Shown here: positions 9,869-20,414 of the stretch, in pieces
How the letters are laid out: every line of letters starts with the position of its first letter
Position numbering within the stretch: position 1 is the first letter of the stretch
Assembly (NCBI GenBank): GCA_905182835.1
Contig: CAJJDI010000009.1
Location: 17,475 to 81,474 of the forward strand
Reading direction: 5' to 3'
Source: an uncultured Flavobacteriaceae bacterium
GTDB taxonomy: Bacteria > Bacteroidota > Bacteroidia > Flavobacteriales > Flavobacteriaceae
DNA: 64,000 nt
Made by a program: the position numbers and the translations under genes
The notes under the pieces: model-generated
Told to the model about the DNA's origin: nothing
The model's input: the letters and a program-made list of their open reading frames with translations, nothing else
Databases searched by the model: none

Positions 9869-10892
9869 TAAATAGGTTTAGTTTTTTAATCCATCTAGTT
9901 TTAGAATCAAATAAAAATATTTCAAAAAGCAGAAAGATAAGTGCTAAAAAGGTGAATAGTTGAAATTGGTCCTTGAATTCAGAAAATTGTTTGCTTTCAA
10001 ATTCACTTTTTTCTGTATCAAGTAAAATTTTATCAATTTCTTTTAATACATAAGGTGTGTTTTCTCCATCAATGAAAAAACCATTTGTAATCTCTGCAAT
10101 TTCTGTTAATACTTTTTTGTTAAGTTTAGTTATTACAATTTCTTCTTTATTATCTCTTTTATAATTTTGAATAATTCCATTCTTTTTAATAGGAATTGGA
10201 GACCCTTTCTCTTTCCCTACACCAACAGTGTATATTTTAATTCCCTTGGAAGCTGCCATTTTAGCAATATCAAGTGAGGAGTTGTTATGGTCTTCGCCAT
10301 CTGAAATTATAATTAATAACTTAGATGTGTTAATTTCCTCATCGAAATAGGTAGTAGATAATTGAATAGCCTCATCAATTGCAGTGCCTTGAGATGAGAT
10401 CATGTCAGTATTCATGTTTTGTAAAAACATTTTTGCTGATGAGTAGTCGGTAGTGATTGGTAATTGAGGAAAAGCTTTTCCTGCATAAGCTACAATACCA
10501 ACTCTATCACTAGTGAGTTTGTTGATGATTTGATTTACAATTTGTTTAGATTTTTCTAGTCTATTTGGAGCTATATCTTCAGCCAGCATACTTTTAGAAA
10601 CGTCAATTGCAAAGACTATATCAATACCAAACCTTTTATATGTTTCTGTTTTACTACCAATTTGTGGATTAACTAAAGCTAAAATTAAAAGTATTAATGA
10701 AATTGAGCTAATAGATATTTTTAAATAAGGCTTAAATTTTGAGAGATTAGGGCTTAACCTTATTAATAATGAGCTTGTAATAAACTTTTTTTGTGTCCTG
10801 CTTTTCCAGAATTCATTTATGAAAAATAATGCAAGTGTCAGTGCTGGAATAACTAATAACCAAAACCATATTTTATCTTCAAATTGATACAT
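9840..10892 (-). CDS. batB: BatB-like vWA domain membrane protein
   Basis: MIDAS DVSKSMLAEDIAPNRL; IIISDGEDHNN; terminal TMs. Confidence 0.93.
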   Translation of the reverse strand: MYQFEDKIWFWLLVIPALTLALFFINEFWKSRTQKKFITSSLLIRLSPNLSKFKPYLKISISSISLILLILALVNPQIGSKTETYKRFGIDIVFAIDVSKSMLAEDIAPNRLEKSKQIVNQIINKLTSDRVGIVAYAGKAFPQLPITTDYSSAKMFLQNMNTDMISSQGTAIDEAIQLSTTYFDEEINTSKLLIIISDGEDHNNSSLDIAKMAASKGIKIYTVGVGKEKGSPIPIKKNGIIQNYKRDNKEEIVITKLNKKVLTEIAEITNGFFIDGENTPYVLKEIDKILLDTEKSEFESKQFSEFKDQFQLFTFLALIFLLFEIFLFDSKTRWIKKLNLFNENNTTEKH

Positions 10893-11896
10893 TATATAAA
10901 GCTTCTAAAGAGTGTGTATTTTAAAATTAATTCTGTGGTCAAAAAGAAAACTGCTAGTAAAATATAAAGCCTATATTTTTCTTGATGATTATAATATTTT
11001 ATTTCTTCAATATCAGATTTTTCTAATTTATTTATTTCATTATAAATTTCTTCAAGTTTTTCATTATTAGTTGCTCTAAAATATTTCCCTCCAGTCATAT
11101 CTGCTATTTCCATAAGCAAATTTTCATCAATTTCAACTTGGATATTTGCATAACTAAATTTTCCCTTGCTATCGACTCCTACGGGTGAAAGTGCCATGCC
11201 GTTAGTTCCAATACCTATTGTGTAAATTTTTATTCCATATTCAATTGCTAATTCAGCAGCTGTATTTGGGTCAATAAACCCAGAGTTATTAACTCCGTCA
11301 GTTAATAAAATTATAATTTTACTTTTAGCCTTACTGTCCTTAATTCTGTTGACAGATGTTGCTAATCCCATCCCTATTGCAGTGCCTCCTTCAATTATAG
11401 TATTGTATTTGATTTCATTTAGGGATTTAATTATAATGTTTTTGTCACTAGTAATTGGAGTTTTAGTATAGCTCTCTCCAGCATACTCTACAAGACCTAT
11501 TCGGTCATTTAAACGATCTAAAATAAAATTAGATGCAACGTTCTTTAAAGCTTCCAGCCTATTAGGTTTTAAATCTTTTGCTAACATACTAGCCGATACA
11601 TCAATGGCCATAACAATATCAATACCTTGATTGTTTTTAACTTTGGTTGACACATCAATTATTTGAGGTCTTGCTAGGGCAATTATAATAAAAATTAAAG
11701 ATAAAATTCTTAAAACATATAAAATAGGTTTTAATTTTGGAACTATTGAAGAGTAAGATAGAAAAGCAATGGTGTTAGGTAAAGAGATGCTATTATTTAA
11801 TTTATTTTTTTTAATTATATACCACAAGCATATGATTGGAATAAGAAAAAGCATCCAGAAAAACTCAGGGTTTAAAAACTGTATTTTTAAAATCAT
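10892..11896 (-). CDS. batA: BatA-like vWA domain membrane protein
   Basis: MIDAS DVSASMLAKDLKPNRL; ILLTDGVNNSG; TMs. Confidence 0.94.
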   Translation of the reverse strand: MILKIQFLNPEFFWMLFLIPIICLWYIIKKNKLNNSISLPNTIAFLSYSSIVPKLKPILYVLRILSLIFIIIALARPQIIDVSTKVKNNQGIDIVMAIDVSASMLAKDLKPNRLEALKNVASNFILDRLNDRIGLVEYAGESYTKTPITSDKNIIIKSLNEIKYNTIIEGGTAIGMGLATSVNRIKDSKAKSKIIILLTDGVNNSGFIDPNTAAELAIEYGIKIYTIGIGTNGMALSPVGVDSKGKFSYANIQVEIDENLLMEIADMTGGKYFRATNNEKLEEIYNEINKLEKSDIEEIKYYNHQEKYRLYILLAVFFLTTELILKYTLFRSFI

Positions 11897-13539
11897 AGCT
11901 GGTTTTTACTTTTCATTAGTTCAATTGAGCTGACTATTCTACTAATAATCTTTTCAATGTAATTATCGTTTTCTTGCCAAGACAAAAAGACTTGTTTGTA
12001 GTCTTCATTATTAGCAAATCCAAATATTTTATATTTAGATTTATTATATTCATTAGGTTTTACAGATGGAAAATCAGCAGATCCATAAATTAATAACCCT
12101 TCTGCCTCATTCGGCGTTTGAAATGTCTCATATTTAGTGATGATATTTTTTACTCCTAATTTTTCAATTGTTTCAATGTTAAGATTCATCAATTCCTGTA
12201 ATTTAGCACTGGAGCTGTTTTCGGGTAATTTAATATTAGTGATTGTAATATTTAGAGGGGATTTAAGATTCTGATAAATGAATTCTGAAATAGTAGTGCC
12301 ATTATCAATACTAAATAAATAATTATCACTATTTCTCTGTAAGACTATTGGAGTACTAATGGTTACAGCTGGTGCTCCGTAACTAGAGTTAACCCATTCT
12401 TTAGATTCAAGAAATAGTAAATTTTTGTTTCTAAAAATTGTATCATTTACATATCCAAATCCGTAAATAGTTATAGATATTAAATAAGTAGAAAGCAGTA
12501 AAAGTAAAATAAATACAAGTGTTTTTTTATTTCTTTTTTTAAACTTTAATCTCCTTAATTCTTCCTGTATTTTTAAGTTTTTCAATAGCTCTTCTTGACT
12601 TGGCTTTGGTAAAATTAATTTAATATTATCAATTTCCTTTTTTAAAGATTCAAGATCACTTAAAGCTGTCTGATAGTCTGGTTCATGCTTTGCAAATTTA
12701 ACAAGATCAGCTCTAGAAAATATACCATCAATATTTTTAAGAGTCTTATTAGAGAATTTGTATTTTTTAGCAGTTTTCAACAAATCAAGTTTTTCAATTA
12801 ACTCTTTAGTTGTGCACTCTAAAGCATTTTTAATTATTTTCTCTTCTATAAAGTTTCTAACTATGAATGTTAAATTGGAATAGTAATTTTTAACATCATC
12901 ATTTGATTCATATTTGAGTTTATCAATTTTTTTAAGTTCATTAACAGCTTTTTCATAAGGCGTAAAATACTTTACTTCTATTTTTTGAATTGTAAATAAA
13001 CTGAGTATTTTTTTTCTGTAGTAAATAGCAAAAGCAATAATAGAAAGGGTACCAAAAACATAAAACCAATATAAATAATCAATTTGTGTGTTAGATTTCA
13101 TAATGGGTTTAATCCCGTACATTCCTTGTTTGGTTGTATCTGTAACAACAGAACTAACTTTTATTTTGATTGAATCTAGTTGAAATTCTTTGTTTAAAAA
13201 TTGAATTTTTTGAGTTGGAATATAAAAATCACCTGATTCAAAATGAGTCAACGCAAATTGTTTGCTTATAATGTATTTTTCATCTAAATAACTAGTGTCC
13301 TGTTTATATTCATTAATAAGTTCAAATGGTGAAAAATCTTTATTCTCTGGAAAACTTATAATATTCAATGAATCTGTTATTACATTTATTTTATAAATAA
13401 TTTGCTCTCCAATTTTAATGCTTGTCGTATCTACAGCGCTTGAAAAATCTTGGGCGTTAAGTTTTACAGAGAAAACAAATAACGTTACCATTAAAGTTCT
13501 TAATGAGATAAAATTATATGTTAAAAGATTAATTTTCAT
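11893..13539 (-). CDS. Bat-operon membrane protein: N-terminal BatD/DUF4381-like region, TMs, C-terminal periplasmic domain
   Basis: Signal peptide and beta-rich N-terminus; TM; cytosolic helical segment; second TM; 548 aa; between the DUF58 and batA genes. Confidence 0.78.
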   Translation of the reverse strand: MKINLLTYNFISLRTLMVTLFVFSVKLNAQDFSSAVDTTSIKIGEQIIYKINVITDSLNIISFPENKDFSPFELINEYKQDTSYLDEKYIISKQFALTHFESGDFYIPTQKIQFLNKEFQLDSIKIKVSSVVTDTTKQGMYGIKPIMKSNTQIDYLYWFYVFGTLSIIAFAIYYRKKILSLFTIQKIEVKYFTPYEKAVNELKKIDKLKYESNDDVKNYYSNLTFIVRNFIEEKIIKNALECTTKELIEKLDLLKTAKKYKFSNKTLKNIDGIFSRADLVKFAKHEPDYQTALSDLESLKKEIDNIKLILPKPSQEELLKNLKIQEELRRLKFKKRNKKTLVFILLLLLSTYLISITIYGFGYVNDTIFRNKNLLFLESKEWVNSSYGAPAVTISTPIVLQRNSDNYLFSIDNGTTISEFIYQNLKSPLNITITNIKLPENSSSAKLQELMNLNIETIEKLGVKNIITKYETFQTPNEAEGLLIYGSADFPSVKPNEYNKSKYKIFGFANNEDYKQVFLSWQENDNYIEKIISRIVSSIELMKSKNQL

Positions 13540-13542
13540 TTA

Positions 13543-14409
13543 CTATCTGTTTTTAAAATATCCCAATAACTTTTTAACATAGCTATCGTCAGTTCCACAG
13601 TTTATTACCCCTGCTCCTGAGCGTTTAAAATTACTTTCAAATGTTTTTACATTTAATAAATACTGATTTTGGTACGAGGATCTAACTTTAGATGAGCTGG
13701 TATTGATAGTCGAACGAATTCCTGTTTCATTATCTAAAACTTCTATAACCCCTAAATTAGGTATTGATTCTTCACTTTTATCGAAAATTCTAATTCCTGT
13801 AATATCATGTTTAGAAGAACTGATTTTTAAACTTTTAAAATAATCTTCAGAGATGAAGTCAGAAATAATAAACACAATTGACTTGTTTTTTTGGATGTTG
13901 GATAAAAATTTAAGTGCACTGTGAATATCTGTTTTTTTATTTAGAGGTTTAAACTCTAATAACTCTCTAATTATTCTGAGAATATGTATTTTCCCTTTTT
14001 TAGGAGGAATGTACAATTCAATAATATCCGTAAACAGAATTAAACCAATCTTATCATTATTCTTATTGGCAGAGAAAGATAATGTGGCTGCTATTTCAGT
14101 AACATATTCATTTTTAAAGACGTTATTAGTGCCAAAAAACTTTGATCCTGACACGTCTACCATTAACATTAAAGTTTGTTCTCTTTCCTCTTCAAAAACC
14201 TTAATAAATGGTTCATTATACCTAGCTGTCACGTTCCAATCAATTGCTCTTACGTCATCTCCAATTTGATACTGTCTAACTTCACTAAAAGTCATGCCTT
14301 TCCCTTTAAAAGTAGAGTGATATTCCCCGCCAAAAATATGGTCAGATAATCTTCTAGTTTTAATTTCAATTTTTCTAACTTTTTTTAAAAGATCTTTCGT
14401 ATCCATCAA
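13543..14409 (-). CDS. DUF58 domain-containing protein
   Basis: GMTFSEVRQYQIGDDVRAIDWNVTARYNEPFIKVFEEEREQT is the DUF58 signature. Confidence 0.95.
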   Translation of the reverse strand: MMDTKDLLKKVRKIEIKTRRLSDHIFGGEYHSTFKGKGMTFSEVRQYQIGDDVRAIDWNVTARYNEPFIKVFEEEREQTLMLMVDVSGSKFFGTNNVFKNEYVTEIAATLSFSANKNNDKIGLILFTDIIELYIPPKKGKIHILRIIRELLEFKPLNKKTDIHSALKFLSNIQKNKSIVFIISDFISEDYFKSLKISSSKHDITGIRIFDKSEESIPNLGVIEVLDNETGIRSTINTSSSKVRSSYQNQYLLNVKTFESNFKRSGAGVINCGTDDSYVKKLLGYFKNR

Positions 14410-14428
14410 TCTAAATTATTTTAATAAA

Positions 14429-15424
14429 TTATGGGACCTCAATTTTATTTACAATCTTATTTATAATGTCTATAGAAGTTAAGTTTTCTGCCTCAGCCTC
14501 ATAAGTAATTCCTATTCTATGTCTTAACACGTCATGTACAACTGCTCTAACATCCTCTGGAATTACGTATCCTCTTCTTTTAATAAAAGCATAACATTTT
14601 GATGCTAACGCTAAATTAATACTACCTCTTGGCGACGCTCCAAAAGAAATTAAAGGCTCAAGTTCAGAAAGGTTATATCTAGAAGGCTCTCTGGTTGCAA
14701 AAATTATATCTAATATATAAGATTCAATCTTTTCGTCCATATAAACCTCATTAATTGTGTCTTGAGCTTTTATAATTTCTTTAATTGTAACTACAGGATT
14801 TATTTTTTCAAAACTCCCAGATAAATTAGCCCTAATAATCAACTTTTCTTCCTCCATTTTGGGGTAATCGACAACTGTTTTTAACATAAACCTATCCACT
14901 TGTGCTTCAGGGAGAGTGTAAGTCCCTTCTTGTTCTACAGGATTCTGAGTTGCCATAACTAAAAAAGGTTTATCTAGTTTAAAAGTTTCATCACCAATTG
15001 TAACTTGTTTTTCTTGCATTGCTTCAAGTAATGCAGATTGCACTTTTGCAGGTGCTCTATTTATTTCATCAGCTAAAACAAAGTTTGCAAAAATAGGTCC
15101 CTTTTTAACAGAAAATTTAGTTTCCTTTATATTGTAAATTTGTGTACCTACAACATCTGCAGGTAATAAATCTGGTGTAAATTGGATTCTACTAAAAGAT
15201 CCTTTAATCGCTTGAGACAATGAATTAATGACTAAAGTTTTCGCTAAACCAGGAACACCCTCCAATAGGATATGACCTTTACCAAGAAGTCCAATTAATA
15301 ATCTTTCTATCATGGATTTTTGACCTACAATGACCTTATTAAGTTCAAATAAAAGCAAATCAATAAAAGCACTTTCCTTTTCAATTTTCTCGTTAATTTC
15401 CTTGATATTTATTTTATTTTCCAT
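14429..15424 (-). CDS. MoxR family AAA+ ATPase
   Basis: Walker A GHILLEGVPGLAKT, ADEINRAPAKVQSALLEAMQE, ATQNPVEQEGTYTLPEAQVDRFM. Confidence 0.96.
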   Translation of the reverse strand: MENKINIKEINEKIEKESAFIDLLLFELNKVIVGQKSMIERLLIGLLGKGHILLEGVPGLAKTLVINSLSQAIKGSFSRIQFTPDLLPADVVGTQIYNIKETKFSVKKGPIFANFVLADEINRAPAKVQSALLEAMQEKQVTIGDETFKLDKPFLVMATQNPVEQEGTYTLPEAQVDRFMLKTVVDYPKMEEEKLIIRANLSGSFEKINPVVTIKEIIKAQDTINEVYMDEKIESYILDIIFATREPSRYNLSELEPLISFGASPRGSINLALASKCYAFIKRRGYVIPEDVRAVVHDVLRHRIGITYEAEAENLTSIDIINKIVNKIEVP

Positions 15425-15580
15425 TCTTTTAGTTTTAATTTTATAAAGCTACATTAATAACTCCTGCAATTTGTTAAATAATTTATTTTTTCCCTGTTAA
15501 TAATTGGTTAAAAAAACAAAATTTAACAATAATTTTAACATATTTTTAAATAATCTTTAATAGATGTATATATTTATAGA

Positions 15581-16345
15581 ATGAATAAAATAGCATTAAT
15601 TACTGGAGCAACTAGTGGGATTGGTAAAGCTACCGCATATGAATTAGCTAAAATTGGGTTTAAACTTATTCTTTGTGGGCGAAGAAAAACAGTTCTAGAA
15701 GAAATTGAAAAGGATCTAGCTAATGTTACCTCAGCAATATCTTTATGCTTTGATGTATCTGTTAATTCTGAAGTTAATATGGCTATTAATAATTTACCAA
15801 AAGACTGGATTAATATAGATGTATTAATTAATAATGCAGGTAATGCTCATGGTATGAATCTTTTTCAAGAAGGGAGTATTGATGATTGGGACAAAATGAT
15901 GGACATCAACGTTAAAGGCCTAATGTATGTTACAAAGTCAATTATTAATACTATGGTTACAAACTCAACTGGTCATATTATTAATATTGGATCACTAGCA
16001 GGCAGAGAGGTTTACCCTATGGGTAATGTATATTGCGCAAGTAAATATGCCGTAAAGGCCCTTAGTCAAAGTCTAAGAATGGACTTAAACAAGCATAATA
16101 TTAAGGTTTCGGAAATTAACCCTGGTCTAGTAGAAACATCATTCTCTGATGTAAGGTTTAAAGGCGATCTTAAAAAAGCAAATTCTGTTTACAAAGGATA
16201 TAAAGCACTACAGGCAGAAGATATAGCAGAGATAATCTCTTTTGTTATAACTAGACCCTACCATGTAAACGTTGCCGATTTACTTGTCTTACCTTCAGCT
16301 CAAGCTAGTAGTACGGTTATTAATAAAAATGAGAAAAAATCATAA
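15581..16345 (+). CDS. SDR-family NAD(P)-dependent oxidoreductase (YdfG-like)
   Basis: TGATSGIGKATA, NNAG, YCASKYAVKALSQ motifs. Confidence 0.93.
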   Translation: MNKIALITGATSGIGKATAYELAKIGFKLILCGRRKTVLEEIEKDLANVTSAISLCFDVSVNSEVNMAINNLPKDWINIDVLINNAGNAHGMNLFQEGSIDDWDKMMDINVKGLMYVTKSIINTMVTNSTGHIINIGSLAGREVYPMGNVYCASKYAVKALSQSLRMDLNKHNIKVSEINPGLVETSFSDVRFKGDLKKANSVYKGYKALQAEDIAEIISFVITRPYHVNVADLLVLPSAQASSTVINKNEKKS

Positions 16346-16366
16346 AAAGGTAGAAATCACAATTTC

Positions 16367-17914
16367 TTATAAATCAAACTTTATGCCCTGGGCTAGTGGA
16401 AGATCTGTTGTGTAATTTATAGTATTAGTTTGTCTTCTCATGTATACTTTCCAAGCATCAGAACCAGATTCTCTTCCTCCACCAGTATCTTTTTCACCAC
16501 CAAATGCTCCACCGATTTCAGCTCCCGAGGTACCAATATTTACATTGGCAATACCACAGTCAGATCCATTAACAGAAAGGAATAATTCCGCTTCTCTAAG
16601 ATTATTTGTCATAATAGATGACGATAACCCTTGTTTTACGTCGTTTTGAATGTTTATAGCATTTTCAACTGAACCAGTGTATTTTAAAAGATATAAAACT
16701 GGAGCAAATGTTTCATGCTGAACAATATTAAAATTAGCTTCAGCTTCTGCAATGGCTGGTTTTACATAACAACCACTCTCATAACCATCTCCAGATAAAA
16801 CACCTCCTTCAACAATGATTTTTCCACCCTCTTTAACAACTTCAGTTAATGCTTTGTTATAAGAAACAACAGCTTGAGTGTCAATCAGTGGTCCAACATG
16901 ATTAGATTCATCTAAAGGATTTCCAATTTTTAATTGTTTATATGCCTCAACCAATGCGCTCTTAACTTCATTATATATGGTCTCATGAATAATTAATCTT
17001 CTTGTGCTGGTACATCTTTGTCCTGCAGTTCCTACAGCTCCAAAAACAGAGCCCATTACAGTCATTTTAATATCTGAGTCAGGGGATACAATTATTGCAT
17101 TATTTCCACCAAGTTCTAAAAGAGATTTTCCTAATCTACCAGCAACCTCACTGGCAACAATTTTCCCCATTCTAGTAGATCCTGTAGCTGAAATTAAAGG
17201 GACTCTTGTGTCTTTACTCATAAATTCACCTACTTTAAAATCTCCATTTACCAAACAAGAAACTCCCTCTGGAATGTTATTTTCCTTCAACACTGATGCT
17301 ATAATATTTTGACAGGCAATTCCACACAATGGAGTTTTTTCACTGGGTTTCCAGACACAAACATCTCCACAAACCCATGCCAATGCAGTGTTCCATGCCC
17401 AAACTGCTACCGGAAAATTAAAGGCAGAAATAATGCCTACTATTCCCAATGAGTGATACTGTTCATACATTCTATGCCCAGGTCTTTCACTATGCATTGT
17501 TAAACCATGAAGCTGTCGTGATAAACCAACTGCAAAATCACATATATCAATCATTTCCTGAACTTCACCAAGACCTTCTTGGTAGCTCTTTCCCATTTCA
17601 TAAGAAACTAACTTCCCTAAAGGTTCTTTAAATTCTCTAAGTTTATTCCCAAACTGTCGAACTAACTCTCCTCTTTCTGGTGCCGTCCTGCTTCTCCATT
17701 GGATAAACGCACCTGATGCTGTTTTAATAATTTTTTCATAATCCTCATTGGTAGTTGAAGAAACACTAGCTATTAATTTTCCGTCAACAGGTGAAAAACT
17801 ATCTATGTTTTTGCCAGAAGAGAAAAAGGTTGATCCAGTTGAAGAACCTAAGTTGTTTTTCTTAACTCCAAGAATTTCTAATGCTTTATTAATTCCAAAT
17901 TCAGAAATATTCAT
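16367..17914 (-). CDS. Aldehyde dehydrogenase (ALDH7 / alpha-aminoadipic-semialdehyde dehydrogenase-like)
   Basis: LELGGNNAIIV, GTAGQRCTSTRRL catalytic Cys motif, GAFGGEKDTGGGRESGSDAWKVYMRRQT. Confidence 0.94.
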   Translation of the reverse strand: MNISEFGINKALEILGVKKNNLGSSTGSTFFSSGKNIDSFSPVDGKLIASVSSTTNEDYEKIIKTASGAFIQWRSRTAPERGELVRQFGNKLREFKEPLGKLVSYEMGKSYQEGLGEVQEMIDICDFAVGLSRQLHGLTMHSERPGHRMYEQYHSLGIVGIISAFNFPVAVWAWNTALAWVCGDVCVWKPSEKTPLCGIACQNIIASVLKENNIPEGVSCLVNGDFKVGEFMSKDTRVPLISATGSTRMGKIVASEVAGRLGKSLLELGGNNAIIVSPDSDIKMTVMGSVFGAVGTAGQRCTSTRRLIIHETIYNEVKSALVEAYKQLKIGNPLDESNHVGPLIDTQAVVSYNKALTEVVKEGGKIIVEGGVLSGDGYESGCYVKPAIAEAEANFNIVQHETFAPVLYLLKYTGSVENAINIQNDVKQGLSSSIMTNNLREAELFLSVNGSDCGIANVNIGTSGAEIGGAFGGEKDTGGGRESGSDAWKVYMRRQTNTINYTTDLPLAQGIKFDL

Positions 17915-17966
17915 ATTTGATGTTTTTGTTTGTGAGTGCGAAGATAATCATTTAGCAAAAATAAAT

Positions 17967-18434
17967 CTACCAACTTTTAAATGGATTGCTAATTAAATTT
18001 AAGTTATAATATTTATTATCTCCAGTTATTTCTTTGCCAATCCAAGTTGGTAATACTAATTTTTGTTCAATAGTTTTTAATTCCACTTCAGCAACTACCA
18101 GCCCTAGATTGTTGTTAAGAAATTCATCTACCTCAATAATTACTTCGTTGTATTTGACAAAATATCTGTTTTTTAAAATCACTTCCCCTTCGCAAAGATT
18201 CATTAATGCCAAAGCCTCATCAATAGGGATTTTTTTTTCCCATTCAAATCTACTTCTTCCGCTGTTTTTAGAAATTCCTTTAATTGTAATAAACCCTTCA
18301 TTTTCAACAATTCTTATTCTTACAGATTTTGCTGGGTTTTTATTAAAATAAGCCTGAGTGAATAATTTCACTTTAAAGGCTAGAGCTTTATATTTTTCTG
18401 TATTAACTAAAAATTTTCTTTCTATTTCTATCAA
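17967..18434 (-). CDS. CYTH domain protein (adenylate cyclase/thiamine-triphosphatase fold)
   Basis: N-term MIEIERKFLV (ExExK) signature; SVRIRIVENEGFITIKG. Confidence 0.93.
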   Translation of the reverse strand: MIEIERKFLVNTEKYKALAFKVKLFTQAYFNKNPAKSVRIRIVENEGFITIKGISKNSGRSRFEWEKKIPIDEALALMNLCEGEVILKNRYFVKYNEVIIEVDEFLNNNLGLVVAEVELKTIEQKLVLPTWIGKEITGDNKYYNLNLISNPFKSW

Positions 18435-18441
18435 AATAATT

Positions 18442-19872
18442 TCAACTTACATGATTTACCCTTAAGGTGTTCACCATACCTTTTTCTTTTATTGGCATAG
18501 CCGCTAAACTAATAGTAAAATCTCCCTTTGAGAAGTACCCTTTAGACTCCGCTATATCACTAATTTCCTGAATGGTTGTATCTGTACTACTATATTTATC
18601 GTAGAAAAAAGCCTTAACTCCCCATAATAAGCTTAATCTATTTAAAATTCTTCTGTTAGAAGTAAATACTAAAATATTTGAGTGAGGCCTCCATGCAGAT
18701 ATTTGAAAGGCTGTATAACCGCTATTAGTAAGAGTCATAATAGCTTTTGCGTTAATTTCATCAGCCATATGAGATGCGTGAAAACAAACAGATTTTGTTA
18801 TGTATCTATTTGTTTTTATTTCGGGAGGTGATACAGGTACTTTTATTAAATTAGAATACTCAACAGATTCTATTATTTTAGATATCTGTTTTATTACTTC
18901 AACGGGGAACTTACCTACTGATGTTTCTCCGCTCAACATAACAGCATCTGCGCCATCAATAATAGAGTTTGCAACATCGTTTACTTCTGCTCTAGATGGA
19001 GTTAGACTTTCCATCATGCTCTCCATCATTTGAGTAGCAATAATTACAGGGATTCTACCCTCTTTCGCTTTAAGAACTAAGGTTTTTTGTATTAATGGGA
19101 CTTGCTCACAAGGAACTTCAACCCCTAAGTCACCTCTTGCAACCATAAGGCCGTCACAATTTTGAATTATTTCATCAATTGCCTTAACCGCCTCGGGTTT
19201 TTCAATTTTAGCTATTACAGGGATCTTTACATCCGAGTATTTCATAATTAATTTGTTTAAATCAATTAAATCTTGGGCGTGTCTAACAAAAGATAGGGCA
19301 AACCAATCAACTTCTTGTGAAATAGCAAAAATAGCATCTGCTTTATCTTTAACAGTTAACGCAGGTAAAGAAACCTTAGTGTTTGGTAGGTTAACTCCCT
19401 TATTAGATCTTATAACACCATCCAATATAGCTCTTGCTTCAACAATATTTTTTTTATTAGTGCTCGTTATTTCAAAAATTAGCTTTCCATCATCAACTAA
19501 TATGGTTTCTCCAACCTTCACATCCTGGGCAAAATTCACATAGCTCATGTAAAACACATTCTTAGTGGCAGTAAATTTATCTCCGGTTTTAAAAGTTATT
19601 AATTCTCCTTTTTTAACTTTATATTCATTCTCTACTTCTCCAATTCTAATTTTCGGGCCCTGTAGGTCTGCTAAAATAGCTGCATTGTAGCTGTACTTCT
19701 TGTTTAATTCTCTAATTACACCAATTGTTTTTTCAACATCGGTATGTACTGCATGTGAGAAGTTAATTCTAAACACGTTAACACCTTCTTCTAGTAATTG
19801 CTTCAGAACCTTTTTTGAATTAACTGCTGGCCCTAGAGTTGCTACTATTTTAGTTTTTTTATTATGATTCAT
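18442..19872 (-). CDS. pyk: Pyruvate kinase
   Basis: KTKIVATLGPAVNS, ILADLQGPKIRIGE, VARGDLGVEVP, TQMMESM. Confidence 0.97.
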   Translation of the reverse strand: MNHNKKTKIVATLGPAVNSKKVLKQLLEEGVNVFRINFSHAVHTDVEKTIGVIRELNKKYSYNAAILADLQGPKIRIGEVENEYKVKKGELITFKTGDKFTATKNVFYMSYVNFAQDVKVGETILVDDGKLIFEITSTNKKNIVEARAILDGVIRSNKGVNLPNTKVSLPALTVKDKADAIFAISQEVDWFALSFVRHAQDLIDLNKLIMKYSDVKIPVIAKIEKPEAVKAIDEIIQNCDGLMVARGDLGVEVPCEQVPLIQKTLVLKAKEGRIPVIIATQMMESMMESLTPSRAEVNDVANSIIDGADAVMLSGETSVGKFPVEVIKQISKIIESVEYSNLIKVPVSPPEIKTNRYITKSVCFHASHMADEINAKAIMTLTNSGYTAFQISAWRPHSNILVFTSNRRILNRLSLLWGVKAFFYDKYSSTDTTIQEISDIAESKGYFSKGDFTISLAAMPIKEKGMVNTLRVNHVS

Positions 19873-20363
19873 TATGAAAAATTTAAATTCTCTTTATTTT
19901 TAATTTTTTTTAAATTCAAATTGTAAACTGAAATTATATTTGGAATTTTATTAATTGAGTTTATAATTTCAGTTGTATTTAGTGAATTAATATTATACTC
20001 TATTTTTAGAAAAAAATCTACTTGATTTAATTCACTTATTAGTTTGTTTTTTTTTAAATCAATCTCCGTGTCTTTAAAAAGTAGAGATCCTTTAATTTCA
20101 TTCTTAGTGTTTAAAAAAGAACTGTTTGAAATTAAATTCCAATTTAACAAATTATCTTCATCTTCATATTCAAAAATTGAGTAAAATCCGTTTTGACCAG
20201 AAATATCTAAATCTTTTGACATTCTTTTGAGGTCTATATTTAAAAATTTGTTCAGAAAAAAAGCAAGTCTATGATCTATTAAAACCGTGTGTATAGCTAA
20301 TAAATAATATTGAAGAAATTCTTGCTCTGGAAAAATAAATTTTCTAATAGCCATAATCAACAT
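19872..20363 (-). CDS. IPExxxVDY-type family protein
   Basis: 163-aa ORF between pyk and rnc, the usual position of this Flavobacteriia family; N-term YYLLAIHTVLIDHRLAFFLN. Confidence 0.65.
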   Translation of the reverse strand: MLIMAIRKFIFPEQEFLQYYLLAIHTVLIDHRLAFFLNKFLNIDLKRMSKDLDISGQNGFYSIFEYEDEDNLLNWNLISNSSFLNTKNEIKGSLLFKDTEIDLKKNKLISELNQVDFFLKIEYNINSLNTTEIINSINKIPNIISVYNLNLKKIKNKENLNFS

Positions 20364-20414
20364 ATATAATTAGCAAATATAATTCTAATTATATTTCTAA
20401 CAGAAAATTAATTG

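Noticed and set aside
16440-17631. Plus-strand ORFs opposite the aldehyde dehydrogenase
   Set aside because: Antisense to a strongly conserved enzyme; no independent signals.
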